A stretch of 64,000 nt of DNA from Arthrobacter silviterrae (GTDB taxonomy: Bacteria; Actinomycetota; Actinomycetes; Actinomycetales; Micrococcaceae), in assembly GCF_011045165.1 (NCBI RefSeq), contig NZ_JAAKZI010000020.1:1-64000 (forward strand), in the 5' to 3' direction. Each line of letters starts with the position of its first letter. Position 1 is the stretch's first letter. This document shows, one piece after another, positions 17,407-26,550 of this stretch. Both the position numbers and the translations under genes were made by a program. Under the pieces are notes generated by a model. It saw only the letters and a list, made by a program, of their open reading frames with translations, ran no database searches and was not told the DNA's origin.

Positions 17407-18621
17407 CTAGTTCTTCGCCGCGTTGATGGGTGCGCTGACGTTCTCCAGCACAATGGCCAGGCCCTGGCCAACGCCGATGCAGATCGCGGCCACACCCCAA
17501 CGTTCCCCCGAAGCCTGCAGGCTCCGGGCCAGTGTGCCCAGTAGGCGCGCGCCGGACGCGCCCAGCGGGTGGCCCATGGCGATGGCTCCGCCGTGACGGT
17601 TCACGAGCTCCGGGTCAATGCCCCAGGCATCGATGCAGGCCAGCGACTGTGCGGCAAAGGCCTCATTAAGTTCGACGGCGCCCACCTGCTCCCAGCCGAT
17701 TCCCGCCTTTGCGAGGGCCCGGTTTGCGGCCTCGACGGGCCCATAGCCAAAGAATTGCGGGTCCACGCCGCTGGCGCCGCGCCCGGCGATCCGGGCGATC
17801 GGGTCCAGCCCCAGGATCCCGGCGGCCGCCTCCGAGCCCAGCCAGGCTGCGGAGGCGCCGTCGGACAGGGGAGAGGAGGTGGCCGCCGTGACCGTGCCGC
17901 CCAGCTCCTCTTTCCGGAAGACCGTCTTCAGCCCGGCCAGTTTCGCAGCGGTGGAGCCGGGGCGGATGCCCTCGTCCCGCAGCAGCTCCGTGCCCGGGAC
18001 CGCGGTGGTGAGGTTGTCGTAGAAGCCTTCGTCCCAGGCTGCAGCCGCCAGGTTGTGGGAGCGGGCGGCAAATTCATCCTGGCGTTCGCGGGTGATGCCG
18101 TACTTTTCGCCCAGTTGCTCGGTGGCCTCGCCCAGGGACACCGTCCATTCCCCGGGCATGTCCGGGTTGACCAGCCGCCAGCCCAGGGTGGTGGAGGACA
18201 GGGACAGGTCACCGGCCGGGAAGGGGCGCTCTGTCTTGGGCAGCACCCACGGCGCCCGGCTCATCGACTCGGCGCCGCCCACCAGCACCAGCTCGGCGTC
18301 GCCGACGTTGATTTGGCGGGAGGCGATCATGGCCGCGTCCAGGGAGGAACCGCACAGGCGGTTGACTGTGGTGCCCGGAATGGAGGTGGGCAGCTCGGCC
18401 AGGAGGGTGGCCATCCGTGCCACGTTCCTGTTTTCTTCCCCGGCGCCGTTCGCGTTGCCAAACACCACCTCGTCAATCCTGGTTACGTCCAGCCGGGGCG
18501 CGCGGGCCACGGATTCCCTGACCACGTGTGCGGCCAGGTCATCCGGGCGGACCGCGGCCAGGGCGGATCCAAACTTGCCGAAGGGTGTGCGGACAGCGTC
18601 GTAAAGGTACGCGTGGTTCAT
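17407..18621 (-). CDS. pcaF: 3-oxoadipyl-CoA thiolase
   Basis: Splits 3-oxoadipyl-CoA into succinyl-CoA and acetyl-CoA, the final step of the pathway. 404 aa from the ATG at 18621, which overlaps the pcaC stop (ATGA). Cys90 in VNRLCGSSLDA is the acyl-accepting residue. Downstream are NEAFAAQSLA, the HPLGASGAR histidine and CIGVGQG with the second catalytic Cys. The frame is open upstream into pcaC, but that extension is an antiphase shadow. It resembles the thiolase at 40939, so the two are paralogues with different substrates. Confidence 0.94.
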   Translation of the reverse strand: MNHAYLYDAVRTPFGKFGSALAAVRPDDLAAHVVRESVARAPRLDVTRIDEVVFGNANGAGEENRNVARMATLLAELPTSIPGTTVNRLCGSSLDAAMIASRQINVGDAELVLVGGAESMSRAPWVLPKTERPFPAGDLSLSSTTLGWRLVNPDMPGEWTVSLGEATEQLGEKYGITRERQDEFAARSHNLAAAAWDEGFYDNLTTAVPGTELLRDEGIRPGSTAAKLAGLKTVFRKEELGGTVTAATSSPLSDGASAAWLGSEAAAGILGLDPIARIAGRGASGVDPQFFGYGPVEAANRALAKAGIGWEQVGAVELNEAFAAQSLACIDAWGIDPELVNRHGGAIAMGHPLGASGARLLGTLARSLQASGERWGVAAICIGVGQGLAIVLENVSAPINAAKN

Positions 18622-19115
18622 GGCAGTTCGTCTTTCTGGGTGGCTGCTTCGGCTGGCTCGTTGTCGAGGCCGGCAAAGACTTCCTGGGCGGTCTTGAAGG
18701 CCGTGTTGGCGGAGGGGACCCCGCAGTAGATGGCGGTTTGGAGCAGGATTTCCTTGATCTCGTCCCGGGACAGTCCGTTGCGCAGCGCCGCCCGGAGGTG
18801 CATGGCCAGTTCTTCCCAGTGGCCGTGGGCCACCATGGAGGTAATGGTCACCGCGGAGCGCATCTGCCGGCTGAGGCCCGGCCGGGTCCAGATGCCGCCC
18901 CATGCGATGCGGGTGATCATGTCCTGGAAGTCGGCGGTGAAGCCGTCCATGGCTGCGCCGGCCTGGTCAACATGGGCGTCCCCGAGTACTTCGCGGCGGA
19001 CTGCCAGCCCGGCGCGGTACACCTCCGCCGTGGTGGCCTCCGGTGTGACTGCGCCTTGGGGCGGCACGTCTTCGGATCCGGCGCTGCCGGGCTGGGGTGC
19101 TGTTGTGGCGGTCAT
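18618..19115 (-). CDS. pcaC: 4-carboxymuconolactone decarboxylase
   Basis: Converts gamma-carboxymuconolactone to beta-ketoadipate enol-lactone. The 165-aa AhpD-like helical protein has the segment EILLQTAIYCGVPSANTAF near residues 120-138, typical of the family. An alanine/threonine-rich extension of about 30 residues precedes the domain. It is separate from pcaD here, whereas many actinobacteria fuse the two as PcaL. Both flanking junctions are 4-nt overlaps. Confidence 0.93.
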   Translation of the reverse strand: MTATTAPQPGSAGSEDVPPQGAVTPEATTAEVYRAGLAVRREVLGDAHVDQAGAAMDGFTADFQDMITRIAWGGIWTRPGLSRQMRSAVTITSMVAHGHWEELAMHLRAALRNGLSRDEIKEILLQTAIYCGVPSANTAFKTAQEVFAGLDNEPAEAATQKDELP

Positions 19116-20002
19116 GGCTGGTTCCCTTCGATCAGGCTGCGGAGCAGCCGGGCCACCTCGCCGGGCGCTTCGGCCGGGGCCAGGTGGGAAACATGCGGGA
19201 GGGTCACGGAAAGCGCCCCGTTTGGTGAGGGAGCGTTGGGGGTGGCGTTGACGGCGTCCACCATGGCCTGCGCCATCTCCGGCGGCGCCACGGTGTCCTC
19301 CTCTCCGGCCACGGCCTGGAACGGCACCCTGATCCGGCCCAGTTCGCCGCGGACGTCAAAGCCGGCCAGAGCGCCGCAACAGTGGGCGTAGCTGAAGCGG
19401 TCGGCGTCCCGCAGGGAATGGAGCAGCCGGCTGGCCAGGACGGGGTCGCGGTCCATGGACCCCTTGGCAAACCAGCGCTGGGCCGAGCCTTGGATCATGA
19501 CGGGCGTGCCCTGGGTGCGGACGGTATTGGCCCTCTCGGCCCACGCTTCGGGTGAGCCGAGCTTGGGCCCGGAGCACTGCACGGACAGGCCCAGGAGCCG
19601 CGTTCCGTGGTCAATTCCGAGCTGCAAACCCACTGCCCCGCCCAGGGAGACGCCGGCGTAGTGGAATTGTGCGCCCGGGGCGATCGAATCAACCAGTGTG
19701 ATGACGGCTTCCGCGAGCCCGGCGACGGTGAAGGGCGACTCCGAGGCGGGGGACACCCCGTGCCCCGGCAGGTCCCAGGCAACCACGTCCACAGGGGTGC
19801 CGCCGTCGTCCTGGCCGCCTGTCCCGCCGCCTGTGCCGCCGCCCAGGAGGGCCCCCACGTGCTCCCACAGCACGGAGGAAGTGCCCAGTGAACAGCCCAC
19901 CACCAGCAGCGGGTGCTGCCCGAGGGGCCGCTGCGGGGACAGCAGCACCGCCTTGACGGCGGGCACGCGGGTGTCCACGACCATTTCCCTTGCCTCACTC
20001 AT
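19112..20002 (-). CDS. pcaD: 3-oxoadipate enol-lactonase
   Basis: An alpha/beta hydrolase that opens the enol-lactone to beta-ketoadipate. 296 aa from the ATG at 20002. The nucleophile is Ser119 in YAGVSLGGAVG, the general acid/base region includes AGEEDTVAPP, and the catalytic His is in LPHVSHLAPAE near the C-terminus. A low-complexity glycine/threonine insert (about residues 54-69) interrupts the region before the DLPGHG oxyanion segment. This insert is unusual and probably forms a surface loop. The frame extends further upstream, but that part overlaps pcaB in another phase. Confidence 0.9.
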   Translation of the reverse strand: MSEAREMVVDTRVPAVKAVLLSPQRPLGQHPLLVVGCSLGTSSVLWEHVGALLGGGTGGGTGGQDDGGTPVDVVAWDLPGHGVSPASESPFTVAGLAEAVITLVDSIAPGAQFHYAGVSLGGAVGLQLGIDHGTRLLGLSVQCSGPKLGSPEAWAERANTVRTQGTPVMIQGSAQRWFAKGSMDRDPVLASRLLHSLRDADRFSYAHCCGALAGFDVRGELGRIRVPFQAVAGEEDTVAPPEMAQAMVDAVNATPNAPSPNGALSVTLPHVSHLAPAEAPGEVARLLRSLIEGNQP

Positions 20003-21419
20003 GGCTGGTTCCTTCCGGCGCCCACTGGGGGTGGGCGGCAAATATTCGTGTGACAATTGCACGGCTTTCACCCAGGTAGCCGGCAGGATCCAGCAAGGCG
20101 TCCAGCCCGGCATCGGACAGTGCGTGCCGCGGCACGGCGTCCCGCAGGAGCCGGGCGAATTCCGCCCCCTGGTCCCCGGCGGGTGCTGCCAGGGCCCGGT
20201 CCACCGCGGCCTGGAACAGTTCCCTGCCGCCGGCGCTGCCGCCCCCGTCGCTGAGCAGGGGCACCACGGCGGCACTGACTGCCTCGCTCAAGAGCAGCGC
20301 GCCGCTGAGTCCCAGGTTGCGGCGCATGGCGGCCGGAAAAACCTGCAGGCCGCAGGCCACTTCGCGCAGGGCGGCCAGGGCGCCGCCAGCCAGTTGTAGG
20401 AGGGACAGCAGTGCGGCCCACTCACTGTGCCAGGCGCCGCCAGGGCGTTCGTCGACGGACAGGGCGGCCGCTAGGTGCAGTTGTGCCGCATGGTGGGGGG
20501 CTGCCAGGGCCGCACTGCGCACCAGCACGGACAGGACGGGGTTTTGCTTCTGCGGCATGGCCGAGGAAACGCCGCGGCCCGCGGCCCGGGGCTCGGCCAG
20601 CTCGCCAAATTCCGGACGGCTGAGCAGCAGCACATCGTTGGCGACCTTCCCCGCCGCGTCACACAGGGAGGCAAGGGCGTCACCCAGGGCTGTCACGGCG
20701 GCCCGGTTGGTGTGCCACGGCGCCGGCGCCGCAGCCAGGCCCAGCTCACGGGCCCAGGAATCGGCCAGCGTGAAAGGATCCGTGCCCGCGCTGGCGGCCA
20801 GGACGGAGCCGGCAGCCAGCGTCCCGGACGCCCCGCCGAACTGCACCGGGAACTCGATGGCGTCCAGTCGTGCTGCAGCCGACGCGAGCCCGTGGAACCA
20901 TTGCGCCGCCTTCAGCCCAAAGGTGGATGGCAGGGATTGCTGGGTCAGCGTCCTTGCCACCTGCAGCGTGTCGAGGTGGGATTTGGCCAAGCCGGCCAGT
21001 CCCGCAGCGGCGCCCGCCACGTCCTCCCGGAGGGCGGCCACGGCCCTCCGGGCCAGCCACATCAGGGCGGTGTCGAGCACGTCCTGGCTGGTCAGCGACG
21101 CATGGACGGCAGCAGCCGCCGGCGCATTGCGGCCGGCCACCAGGGTGCGCAGGCGCGCCACGATGGGGATCACGGGGTTCCCCCCTCCCTGCCCGGCCGC
21201 CGCCAGTTCCGCGGCGTCGAAGGAGCCTTCCCGCACCGCTTCCTGGACCGAGGCGGCTGAGCCGGCCGGGGCCAGGCCCGCATTTTCCAGGACCGCGACC
21301 CACGCGGATTCAACCGCGAGCACGGCCGCCACCACGGCGTCGTCGTCCGTCAGCGACCTCAGCTGCGGGTCGGCGGTGGCGGGGGAAAGCAGGCCAAAGG
21401 TGCCGGGCACGGACCTCAC
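19995..21419 (-). CDS. pcaB: 3-carboxy-cis,cis-muconate cycloisomerase
   Basis: Converts 3-carboxymuconate to gamma-carboxymuconolactone. 474 aa of the fumarase/aspartase superfamily, with the signature loop SSAMPQKQNPVLS near residues 285-297 that carries the catalytic Ser. The start is the GTG at 21419, forming a GTGA overlap with the pcaG stop. The 3' end overlaps pcaD by 8 nt. The C-terminal helical domain is complete. Confidence 0.93.
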   Translation of the reverse strand: MRSVPGTFGLLSPATADPQLRSLTDDDAVVAAVLAVESAWVAVLENAGLAPAGSAASVQEAVREGSFDAAELAAAGQGGGNPVIPIVARLRTLVAGRNAPAAAAVHASLTSQDVLDTALMWLARRAVAALREDVAGAAAGLAGLAKSHLDTLQVARTLTQQSLPSTFGLKAAQWFHGLASAAARLDAIEFPVQFGGASGTLAAGSVLAASAGTDPFTLADSWARELGLAAAPAPWHTNRAAVTALGDALASLCDAAGKVANDVLLLSRPEFGELAEPRAAGRGVSSAMPQKQNPVLSVLVRSAALAAPHHAAQLHLAAALSVDERPGGAWHSEWAALLSLLQLAGGALAALREVACGLQVFPAAMRRNLGLSGALLLSEAVSAAVVPLLSDGGGSAGGRELFQAAVDRALAAPAGDQGAEFARLLRDAVPRHALSDAGLDALLDPAGYLGESRAIVTRIFAAHPQWAPEGTSHE

Positions 21420-22012
21420 GCTCCCTGGGCTGGGGCGTGCCGGGCGCCGTCGAACTCCAGGAACACGGTCTCGCCGTCACCTTGGAGGCGAAGGTCCCAG
21501 CGCAGGCCGCCGTCGGGCTCGCGGCTGGCCAGCAGGGTGGACCGCCGCTCCTCCGGGAGGGAGGCAAGCAGGGGGTCGGCGGCGAGGGCCGCAGTGTCCT
21601 CGGGCAGGTAGATCCGGGTGAACAGGCGATTGGTGAGCCCTCGGGCAAACAGCACGACGGCGATGAACGGTGCCGCTCCGGGGCGGGTGGCGCCGGGGTT
21701 GACCGTGGTGAAGGTGTACCTGCCCGTGTTGCCCGTCGAGGCACGGCCCCAGCCGGTGAACGTGTAGCCGTCGCGGACCAGGGAGCCTGTTTCGGCGACA
21801 ATGTTGCCGTCCGCATTGGGCTGCCAGATCTCCAGGATGGCGTCCGGAATGGGAGCTCCGGCGCCGTCGGTGACAGTGCCCTGCAGGCGGATGCTGCCGG
21901 GGCGTCCAGGGGCGGCGAGTTCGTTGTCCTTCTCAAAGGGCAGTGCGTAGCCGAAGAAGGGCCCCACCGTTTGGCCTGGGGTTGGGGTGAGTTTATCCAT
22001 GGTGTTCGCCAT
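21416..22012 (-). CDS. pcaG: Protocatechuate 3,4-dioxygenase alpha subunit
   Basis: The 198-aa non-metal-binding partner of PcaH in intradiol ring cleavage. TPTPGQTVGPFFGYALPF at the N-terminus and the transthyretin-like beta core with AILEIWQPNADG are diagnostic. Two starts are possible: ATG at 22012, overlapping pcaH by 20 nt, or ATG at 22000, which has GAGG at a better distance. I give the longer form. Confidence 0.93.
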   Translation of the reverse strand: MANTMDKLTPTPGQTVGPFFGYALPFEKDNELAAPGRPGSIRLQGTVTDGAGAPIPDAILEIWQPNADGNIVAETGSLVRDGYTFTGWGRASTGNTGRYTFTTVNPGATRPGAAPFIAVVLFARGLTNRLFTRIYLPEDTAALAADPLLASLPEERRSTLLASREPDGGLRWDLRLQGDGETVFLEFDGARHAPAQGA

Positions 22013-22793
22013 CCTCGCCGAGTGCCTCAGTTTCCGTCCAGGTCCGCTTTGGGCCGGTCAGGACGATGTCCCAGTTGTAGCCCAGGGACCATTCGGGGGA
22101 GGTCAGCTCGTGGTTGTACGTGGCCACGAGCCTGTCCCGGGCGTCCTGGTCCACAATGGACTGGTAAATGGGATCCAGCGGAAAGAGCTGGTCCCCGGGG
22201 AAATACATTTGCGTGATGATCCGCTGTGTGAACTCGCTGCCGAAGAGTGAAAAGTGGATGTGCGCCGGGCGCCAGGCGTTGATGTGGTTCTTCCACGGGT
22301 ACGCGCCCGGCTTGATGGTGGTGAACGCGTAGGATCCGTCCGCGCCAGTGATGCAGCGGCCCACGCCCGTGAAGTTCGGGTCGATGGGGGCCGGGTGCTG
22401 GTCACGCTTGTGGATGTACCGGCCCGCCGCATTGGCCTGCCAGATTTCCACCAGCTGCCCGGCCACGGGGCGGCCGTCGCCGTCGAGCACCCTGCCCGCC
22501 ACCTTGATGCGTTCGCCCTGGGGTTCGCCGTTGTGGACGATGGTCAGGTCCGCCTCGAGGGGGCTGACATCCTGGTGGCCGAACGCGGGGGAGGCAAGTT
22601 CAATGGTTTCCGGGTCCGTGTGGTGCAGGTTTTTGGTGGGGTGGCGCAGGATGCTGCTCCTGTAGGGGGCGTAGTCCAAGCTGGGCTGCGTCAAGGGTGC
22701 AGCGCCTGCTGCCAGGGACTGGCGGTACGTGGAGGCAATGGCCTGGATCTCGGCGCTCATTTCCTGCTGGGTGTTCTGCCGCGGGCTGGTCAT
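21993..22793 (-). CDS. pcaH: Protocatechuate 3,4-dioxygenase beta subunit
   Basis: The 266-aa Fe(III)-binding subunit that cleaves protocatechuate to 3-carboxymuconate. All four iron ligands of the family can be placed: Tyr126 (AGRYIHKRD), Tyr165 (PGAYPWKN), His178 and His180 (RPAHIHFS). The spacing of 39 and 13/15 residues agrees with the known enzymes. The start is behind GGAAAGGAAGG. It lies 66 nt downstream of qsuB, the only sizeable gap in the operon, which could hold an internal promoter. Confidence 0.96.
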   Translation of the reverse strand: MTSPRQNTQQEMSAEIQAIASTYRQSLAAGAAPLTQPSLDYAPYRSSILRHPTKNLHHTDPETIELASPAFGHQDVSPLEADLTIVHNGEPQGERIKVAGRVLDGDGRPVAGQLVEIWQANAAGRYIHKRDQHPAPIDPNFTGVGRCITGADGSYAFTTIKPGAYPWKNHINAWRPAHIHFSLFGSEFTQRIITQMYFPGDQLFPLDPIYQSIVDQDARDRLVATYNHELTSPEWSLGYNWDIVLTGPKRTWTETEALGEDGEHHG

Positions 22794-22859
22794 GGTGCCT
22801 TCCTTTCCTGTGTTTGCTGGGTGGTTGGGTTCAATTTCGTGTTGTAGCTTTGCCGTGCA

Positions 22860-24710
22860 TCAGGGGCTGGAATGCCGCTGGCCATATTGGACTGCATGCC
22901 GGACGGGCGCGTTGGGCGCGCCGTAACCGTCGTAGCCGCCGCGCCTCTCGACCATTTCAAAGAACACGCTGCCCACCGTGGCGGTGTAAAAGTGCAGAAA
23001 TTCGCCGTCTGCGTCCCTGTCATAGAGCAGGTTCAGCTCCCGCAGGGTGTCCAGGAAATCCGGTTCCAGGTCAAAGCGGGCCGCCAGATCCTGGTAATAG
23101 TTTTCCGGGATGTCCAGGAACTTCAGGCCGCGTTTCCTGGCGGCGCGTGCCGTGGCGACCAGGTCGTCCACGGCAAAGGCGATGTGTTCCTGGTAGCTCT
23201 TGTGGACGCCGTCGCCCTGCTGGATGAGCGGGGCCAGGTTGAGGACAAGGCGCACGCCGCGGTTGGAGGTGTCCATGACCTGGGAGCGGACCAGGCCTGT
23301 GGGGCTCGGCACTTCAGCGAAGGGCTGGGGTTCCAGCGCCAGGGCGCTGGTGTAGAACAGCACGGCTTCGTCAAAGTGCTGCCATGGCTGGGCCAGGTTC
23401 ACGTGGTCGATGACAGCCCCCGGCCTTCTGCCGCCCCGTCCGGCGGCGCCGGGCCCGAATTCGCTTGTCCATGCCGCCGTGCCGTCGGCGCTGCCCTGGC
23501 ACAGGAAGATTTCCGTGGAGTCGGGGGCGGCGATGCCCTGGAAGACTTCCTCGTCCGCCTGCGACTTGCGGGGGACCACCGGGGCCAGGAGCTGCTGTGC
23601 CCGGGATGACGCCAGGAGGGGATTCTCGACGTCGAAGCCAAGGGCCGAGATGGCAGGCTCCGCACCCTCCGGGGCTGCCTCGTTGATGACCACGCGCGCC
23701 TGGCCCATGGTCCACAACTGGACGTCCTTGGTGCGGTGTCGCCCCTCGGACGTGAAGCCCAGCTGTCCCAGCAGTGTCTCCACGGCAGGGGTGCTGGCGG
23801 CCTTGACCTCGGCAAAGTTGAACCCGGTGGGCTCGGGGACCCGGGGGAGCGTGGCCATGCGCAGGGGTAGCCGTTCCGTTTCGCCTGCCGACGCCAGCCA
23901 GGCGGCGCCTTGCTCCTGGAGCCAAACCAGGGAACGCATCGCGTCAACGGCGGTTCTCGTGACATCGGACTGGCGGAAGACGTCGTTGAAGATTTCCAGG
24001 GAGACGGGACCGTCGTACCCGGTGCGGGCCAGGTGCCCCATGAACTTGGCGAGGTTGAACTGGCCCTCCCCGGGAAAGACCCTGTAGTGGCGGCTGAGGG
24101 ACAGCACGTCCAGGGACAGCTTGGGGGCGTCCGCAACCTGGACAAAGAAGATCTTTGCCGCTTCCAGGTTTTCAATCGGGGCGGTGTCCCAGTCGCGGGA
24201 GAGGATGTGGAAGGAATCCAGGCAGGTTCCCAGATTCGGGTGGTCCACGGCCTGGACCAGGCGGTGGGCGTGCTCAAAGTCGTTGACGTACCGGCCCCAG
24301 GCCAACGCCTCATAGGCAACCTTGACGCCGTGGTCCCCGGCCAGGCCCGCCAACTGGGCCAGCTGCGCAGCGAGGATGTCGTCCTCCCCGCGCGTGGCGG
24401 TGGCCACGTTGGAACACGCCAGGATCGTGTCGATGCCCAGCCTGCCCATGAGTGTGAATTTCGCAGCGGCCCGGCGGAGGTTGGCTGAGAGCTGTTCATC
24501 GTCCACGCCGTCGAAGTCCCGGAAGGGCTGGTAGAGGTCAAGGGACAGGCCCAAGTCCGCCGCCCGGCTCCTGACTTCCTCCGGGCTCATGGCGGAGGTG
24601 ACCAGGTCCTGTTCAAAGATTTCAATTCCGTCAAAGCCGGCCCTGGCACAGGCGGCCATCTTCTCCTCGAGCGTGCCTGACAGGCAGACAGTGGCGATTC
24701 CGGTGCGCAT
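22860..24710 (-). CDS. qsuB: 3-dehydroshikimate dehydratase fused to a VOC domain (QsuB type)
   Basis: Makes protocatechuate from 3-dehydroshikimate, linking shikimate catabolism to the pca genes. 616 aa in two parts. The N-terminal TIM barrel (about 1-280) has metal ligands Glu134 (AYEALAWG), Asp165 (CLDSFHIL), Gln191 (FVQVADAP) and Glu239 (SLEIFND). The C-terminal part (about 290-605) is a two-module VOC domain resembling hydroxyphenylpyruvate dioxygenase, with IDHVNLAQPWQ and FFEMVERRGGYDGYG. It shares one base with the qsuD stop (TGATG). Confidence 0.93.
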   Translation of the reverse strand: MRTGIATVCLSGTLEEKMAACARAGFDGIEIFEQDLVTSAMSPEEVRSRAADLGLSLDLYQPFRDFDGVDDEQLSANLRRAAAKFTLMGRLGIDTILACSNVATATRGEDDILAAQLAQLAGLAGDHGVKVAYEALAWGRYVNDFEHAHRLVQAVDHPNLGTCLDSFHILSRDWDTAPIENLEAAKIFFVQVADAPKLSLDVLSLSRHYRVFPGEGQFNLAKFMGHLARTGYDGPVSLEIFNDVFRQSDVTRTAVDAMRSLVWLQEQGAAWLASAGETERLPLRMATLPRVPEPTGFNFAEVKAASTPAVETLLGQLGFTSEGRHRTKDVQLWTMGQARVVINEAAPEGAEPAISALGFDVENPLLASSRAQQLLAPVVPRKSQADEEVFQGIAAPDSTEIFLCQGSADGTAAWTSEFGPGAAGRGGRRPGAVIDHVNLAQPWQHFDEAVLFYTSALALEPQPFAEVPSPTGLVRSQVMDTSNRGVRLVLNLAPLIQQGDGVHKSYQEHIAFAVDDLVATARAARKRGLKFLDIPENYYQDLAARFDLEPDFLDTLRELNLLYDRDADGEFLHFYTATVGSVFFEMVERRGGYDGYGAPNAPVRHAVQYGQRHSSP

Positions 24711-25639
24711 CAGCCGGCCGCCCCGCTGAGCAGCGGCTGGGTTCCATGGCTGGTGGCCGCTGTTGCGCTGCCTTCGCGTTCAACCATGTCCAGAAAGTGG
24801 GTGCGCATGTGGTCGGCGTCGGCGTCCCTGCCGGTAAACAACCGGAAGGCGTCCGCCGCCTGGCCCACGGCCATGCGTCCGCCGTCGAGGACCAGGCAGC
24901 CCCGCTTGCGTGCATGCTGCACCAGTTCAGTCTCGATGGGCCGGTACACAATGTCGGCCACCCAGTGGTGCGGGGTCAGCAATTCCAGGTCAAAGGAGGC
25001 GCCGGGGTGCTCCTTCATGCCCATGGGGGTGCAGTTCACCAGGCCGTCGGCGCCCGGCACCAGCATATCCAGCCCGCCAATGCCGCCACCGGAGACTGTG
25101 CGGTCCGGGAACAGGCCCTGAAGTTCTTCAGCCCGGCTGACGGCCCGGCCGCCATCCATGTCCACCAGGTCCAGGTGTTGCACCCCGGCGCTGAGGAGGG
25201 CGTACGCCACAGCCGAGCCCGCCCCGCCGGCGCCGAGTTGGACCACGCGGCCCACGGGGGCGTTCGGCAGCCCGGTGGCAAAGGCCCCGCCGAAGCCCGA
25301 GAAGTCGGTGTTGTGGCCAATAAAGCCACCGTCCCGGATCAGCACGGTGTTGACGGCGCCAAGCCTGCGGGCGTCCTCGGACACCTCATCGAGGAAGGGC
25401 AGCACCAGCTGCTTGCAGGGGTGGGTGACGTTGAGGCCGTTGAAGCCCATGCGGGCGGCGGCTTCCAGCAAGTCGCCGACGGCGGTGGGGGCCAGTCCAA
25501 GTTCCAGCAGGTCGATGGGGCGGTACAGCAGGCGCAGTCCCTGGCGGTCGGCTTCGCGTTCGTGCAGGGCCGGCGACAGGGAGGGCAGGACGCCTTCCCC
25601 GATGAGCCCCAACAAATATGACTCGGCTCGAATACTCAT
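24710..25639 (-). CDS. qsuD: Quinate/shikimate dehydrogenase (catabolic AroE paralogue)
   Basis: Oxidises shikimate to 3-dehydroshikimate, and probably quinate to dehydroquinate. 309 aa. The substrate domain has SLSPALHEREAD and NVTHPCKQ with the catalytic Lys; the nucleotide domain has LGAGGAGSAVAYAL. Near position 190 VDMDGGRA carries an acidic residue that favours NAD over NADP, as expected for a catabolic enzyme. I choose the ATG at 25639 because AAAGGAG lies 8 nt before it; the ATG at 25645 is too close. It is the first gene of the long pca operon. Confidence 0.9.
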   Translation of the reverse strand: MSIRAESYLLGLIGEGVLPSLSPALHEREADRQGLRLLYRPIDLLELGLAPTAVGDLLEAAARMGFNGLNVTHPCKQLVLPFLDEVSEDARRLGAVNTVLIRDGGFIGHNTDFSGFGGAFATGLPNAPVGRVVQLGAGGAGSAVAYALLSAGVQHLDLVDMDGGRAVSRAEELQGLFPDRTVSGGGIGGLDMLVPGADGLVNCTPMGMKEHPGASFDLELLTPHHWVADIVYRPIETELVQHARKRGCLVLDGGRMAVGQAADAFRLFTGRDADADHMRTHFLDMVEREGSATAATSHGTQPLLSGAAG

Positions 25640-25746
25640 GCGCATGGCTCCTTTGGGGTTGTCACCGCGGGCCGGGAAGGTGGGTCCGTCCGGCGGACGC
25701 TCCGGTGACATGAATGACATTACAACACTTGTTCGTATTTTGTACA

Positions 25747-25767
25747 GATGTTCACATCTTGAACATC
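25747..25767. promoter_or_regulatory. Operator palindrome before the qsu/pca operon
   Basis: GATGTTCA-CATCT-TGAACATC is a perfect inverted repeat with 8-base arms, 108 nt upstream of qsuD and just after the IclR gene. A second, looser box TGTTC-N7-GTACA (25729-25745) adjoins it. The surrounding 80 bases are AT-rich, as expected for a promoter. Binding by the adjacent IclR protein is inferred. Confidence 0.6.
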
Positions 25768-25775
25768 GTGAAAAG

Positions 25776-26546
25776 TTATCTGACGGGCAATTTGACGGAC
25801 AGCTCGGCGGCGGCGGATTTCAGCAGCGGAACATGGGCCACCATCTGTTCAATGGTCAGCCGGAATATCGGGGCCGCAATGGCCAATGAGGCAAACGCAA
25901 CGCCCTGGGCATTGAGTACCGGCACGGACACCGCGCGCATGCCCAGTTCGTTTTCCTCGTCCATGACGGAATAGCCCTGGCTGCGCACCCGGGCAATCTC
26001 TTCACGGAAGGTGTCCCTGTCCGTAATTGACCTGGCGGTCAGGGGCTTGAGTTCCAGCTCCTCCACCAGCCGGGTCCGGTCGGCATCCGCCGCGAAGGCC
26101 ACCAGCGCCTTGCCCACGGAGGTGGTGTGGAGCAAGCCCAGGTGGCCTGGATCGCTGGTAACGCGGAATGTCTGGGGTCCGTCCACCTTGCTTACGGTGA
26201 GGTGCCGTTCGCCGTCGCGCACGGAAAGTATGGTTGCCTCACCGGTCACGTCGGTGACCCGCTGCAGGATGGGCATGGCAGTGCCGGCAAAGCCGTGGTG
26301 GTTGGAGACCTGCTGGCCCAGCTGGAAGACGCGCAGGCCCAGCCGGTACAGCCGGCCGTCCGGTTCGTAGTCAACAAAGCCGTCCCGGGTCAGTGAGCCC
26401 AGCAGCCGGTAGGTGGTGCTGAACGGCAGGGCGGCCAGCTTGGAGAGTTCGGAGGCACTGGCCCCCCGCGGCTCCGAGCCCAGCAGCACCAGCAGCCCCA
26501 GCGCCTTGCCGATCATGTCAGTCTTGGTGTCCTCAGTCACAGTCAT
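25776..26546 (-). CDS. IclR-family regulator of quinate/shikimate use
   Basis: 256 aa from the ATG at 26546. The winged helix (about 10-70) contains GASASELSKLAALPFSTTYRLL, and the effector domain (about 85-250) has LLHTTSVGKALVAFA and GYSVMDEENELGMRAV. It sits between the shikimate operon and the divergent transporter, with palindromes on both sides, so it probably controls both. An ATG at 26564 is an alternative start; neither has a strong ribosome-binding site. Confidence 0.85.
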   Translation of the reverse strand: MTVTEDTKTDMIGKALGLLVLLGSEPRGASASELSKLAALPFSTTYRLLGSLTRDGFVDYEPDGRLYRLGLRVFQLGQQVSNHHGFAGTAMPILQRVTDVTGEATILSVRDGERHLTVSKVDGPQTFRVTSDPGHLGLLHTTSVGKALVAFAADADRTRLVEELELKPLTARSITDRDTFREEIARVRSQGYSVMDEENELGMRAVSVPVLNAQGVAFASLAIAAPIFRLTIEQMVAHVPLLKSAAAELSVKLPVR

Positions 26547-26550
26547 GATT

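Noticed and set aside
20317-21621. A 434-codon plus-strand frame opposite pcaB
   Set aside because: It is an antisense shadow, Ser/Ala/Arg-rich without domains, whereas the minus-strand frame has the full cycloisomerase signature.
23000-23900. A stand-alone 4-hydroxyphenylpyruvate dioxygenase
   Set aside because: The dioxygenase-like sequence is in frame with, and continuous from, the dehydroshikimate dehydratase barrel. It is the C-terminal half of the QsuB-type fusion, not a separate gene.
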